From Irineochytrium annulatum (lineage: Eukaryota; Chytridiomycota; Chytridiomycetes; Chytridiales; Chytridiaceae), in NCBI GenBank assembly GCA_027600665.1, contig JADGJL010000504.1, positions 1-19,536 on the forward strand: a stretch of DNA of 19,536 nt, read 5' to 3'. The position numbers and the translations under genes were made by a program. Under the pieces are notes generated by a model, which did not search any database, was not told the DNA's origin, and worked only from the letters and a program-made list of their open reading frames with translations. Positions 18,504 through 19,536 of this stretch are shown piece after piece; positions within the stretch are counted from its first letter, which is position 1, and the number at the start of each line of letters is the position of its first letter.

Positions 18504-19329
18504 AAGGACTTGCGAGCGGGACGGGCGGGAGATAGCTTACTCCAACACATTGGAGAACATTCCCGACCCCCATCACCTCCATTTCTGCTTTTTCTTGGCT
18601 ACCCTCTTTGCTTTTCTTGGTTTTCTTGCTTTTTGATGAACTTCTTGTACGGATCGTGGGTGGGCCCATCTTTTATATGTTTGTACACTCCCGAAACGCC
18701 TATCGCTGCCGGCGCCTTGTACGCCCAGTATTGCTTACTCCCCACCCCTAAGCTGCCGCCGCACCCGTCGCCGTGCTGCGTGAACCAGACAATTACCTTT
18801 TTCATGCCTTATTTCTGTCTTTCCTCTCCTCGTTGTTGGACCGTTTTTCTACTTCTTATAGCTTTGCCTTGCCGCACCATTTTGTTTCGCCCCTCCTTTG
18901 CTTCTTTATAAACCTCCCTCGTATCCAACTTCTTGTAAAGGGCCCCAACAACAGCATGCTGAACTGAACCACATCAGTTATTTCCTTTGGCCCTGTCTTT
19001 GTGTGAAATAAAAATATCATTCTTTTCACCTGCTAGTTTCTGGATGAGATGGAGTAGGCCGGGCCGGATGGGATCCGATGGTTTCAGCTGTTCAAAGCTT
19101 ATTGCTATTGTTTTTCACAGCGAATGTGAGGAAGACTTGTTGTATGACAGCCGCAACATCAGCGTTTCCTTCCCAGTGGTTGTTACGCCTTCTTCCACTT
19201 CTCGAATGTTTTAATACTCCCAAGCCATAACGTCAAATCTTCTTCAGCCATTTGCAAGACCCCTTTGCTTGACACCACCACCACCTCCACCACTTCGTCA
19301 CCACCCCTCAGATCCTGGGACGGGCCGTC
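18504..19329. other. 3' flank of the carrier gene and upstream region of the right-edge gene
   Basis: This is pyrimidine-rich sequence with no convincing gene on the plus strand; the open frame at 18510..18911 is Cys/Phe/Pro-rich and looks like UTR. A canonical AATAAA lies at 19007-19012, about 500 bp past the carrier stop, so the 3' UTR is either long or ends earlier with a non-canonical signal. CACCAC-type short repeats near 19276-19308 precede the next start codon. Confidence 0.45.
18599..18805 (-). CDS. Possible small minus-strand ORF, unidentified
   Basis: A 68-codon frame starts MKKVIVWFTQHGDG, has a weakly hydrophobic centre (YWAYKAPAAIGVSGVY) and ends in a Lys/Gln-rich tail. This layout is like that of small single-pass mitochondrial proteins, but I recognise no family. 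It lies convergent to the carrier gene, 95 bp past its stop. It could be a chance open frame in the carrier 3' UTR. Confidence 0.2.
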   Translation of the reverse strand: MKKVIVWFTQHGDGCGGSLGVGSKQYWAYKAPAAIGVSGVYKHIKDGPTHDPYKKFIKKQENQEKQRG

Positions 19330-19536
19330 ATGACCATGCCACCCCCCGCTGAGTCGGCCGCCATCGATGCGGCCGCTTACAACCCGAACTTGGCCAGGCA
19401 GGGGCATCATGTCCATCTGGCGTCGGACGACTCGTCAGAGAACAACTCGCCCACCGCTAGCTTCAACCCGCACACTCACAGTCGTGGGAACATCGGGAAT
19501 GGGCCGATGATAGGTGAGGAGGGAATGAGGTGGAGG
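19330..19536 (+). CDS. First exon of an unidentified gene, cut by the right edge
   Basis: An ATG at 19330 opens a frame whose peptide begins MTMPPPAESAAIDAAAYNPN, continues with an acidic Ser-rich stretch (LASDDSSENNSPTASFNP) and a His-containing part. A consensus donor GTGAGG at 19514 follows the codons for PMI, so the exon is probably 19330..19513 (184 nt, phase 1); the remaining bases would be intron. The composition suggests a disordered N-terminus, as in many fungal regulators or membrane proteins. No domain is visible, so the product is unknown. Confidence 0.55.
   Translation, partial: MTMPPPAESAAIDAAAYNPNLARQGHHVHLASDDSSENNSPTASFNPHTHSRGNIGNGPMIGEEGMRWR

Noticed and set aside
18510..18911. 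133-codon plus-strand frame after the carrier gene
   Set aside because: Cys/Phe/Pro-rich composition typical of translated pyrimidine-rich UTR; it starts right after the carrier stop.
1..19536. CRISPR arrays, tRNA or rRNA genes, transposons, viral genes
   Set aside because: No spaced direct repeats of CRISPR type, no cloverleaf-like or rRNA sequence, and no transposase, reverse transcriptase or capsid-like protein was noticed. The only array is the in-frame protein repeat.

Overview
The window is nuclear DNA from a eukaryote, most likely a fungus and perhaps an early-diverging one. Genes are densely packed on both strands. They are split by many short introns, mostly 40-75 nt, with GT...AG ends and CTNA(C/T)-like branch points. 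The protein families fit a fungus: a DAS-like transketolase, PIG-S, SEM1, a Dbl-type RhoGEF and a mitochondrial oxoglutarate carrier. I could not narrow the lineage further. No bacterial operons, CRISPR arrays, tRNA or rRNA genes, or transposon proteins were seen. Exon borders were deduced by eye from splice motifs, reading phase and family similarity.

Layout from left to right. (1) A possible partial gene runs off the left edge on the minus strand. (2) SEM1/DSS1 (minus) and the GPI-transamidase subunit PIG-S (plus) are divergent, with only 81 bp between their start codons. (3) A large 13-intron minus-strand gene encodes a Dbl-homology/PH RhoGEF of about 1314 residues. It converges on PIG-S, and an upstream open block ends in an in-frame TAG. 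(4) A two-domain arrestin-like protein (plus) is divergent from the RhoGEF. (5) A nine-exon transketolase-family gene (plus) resembles fungal dihydroxyacetone synthases and carries a C-terminal tail of about 420 residues built from tandem amphipathic repeats. (6) A mostly unassigned stretch of about 1.5 kb may hold one small spliced gene. (7) The mitochondrial 2-oxoglutarate/malate carrier (plus) has five exons. (8) A 3' flanking region holds a weak small ORF on the minus strand, followed by the first exon of a gene that runs off the right edge.

The genes are housekeeping or signalling functions with no obvious shared pathway: proteasome and mRNA export, GPI anchoring, Rho GTPase activation, trafficking adaptor, sugar/C1 carbon metabolism, and mitochondrial transport. 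The most unusual item is the repeat tail on the transketolase. It has four copies of a roughly 33-residue helix module (A) and five copies of a charged PLDEM module (B) in the order A-B-A-B-B-A-B-A-B. Two of the A copies share an identical 60-nt stretch, which points to recent duplication or gene conversion.
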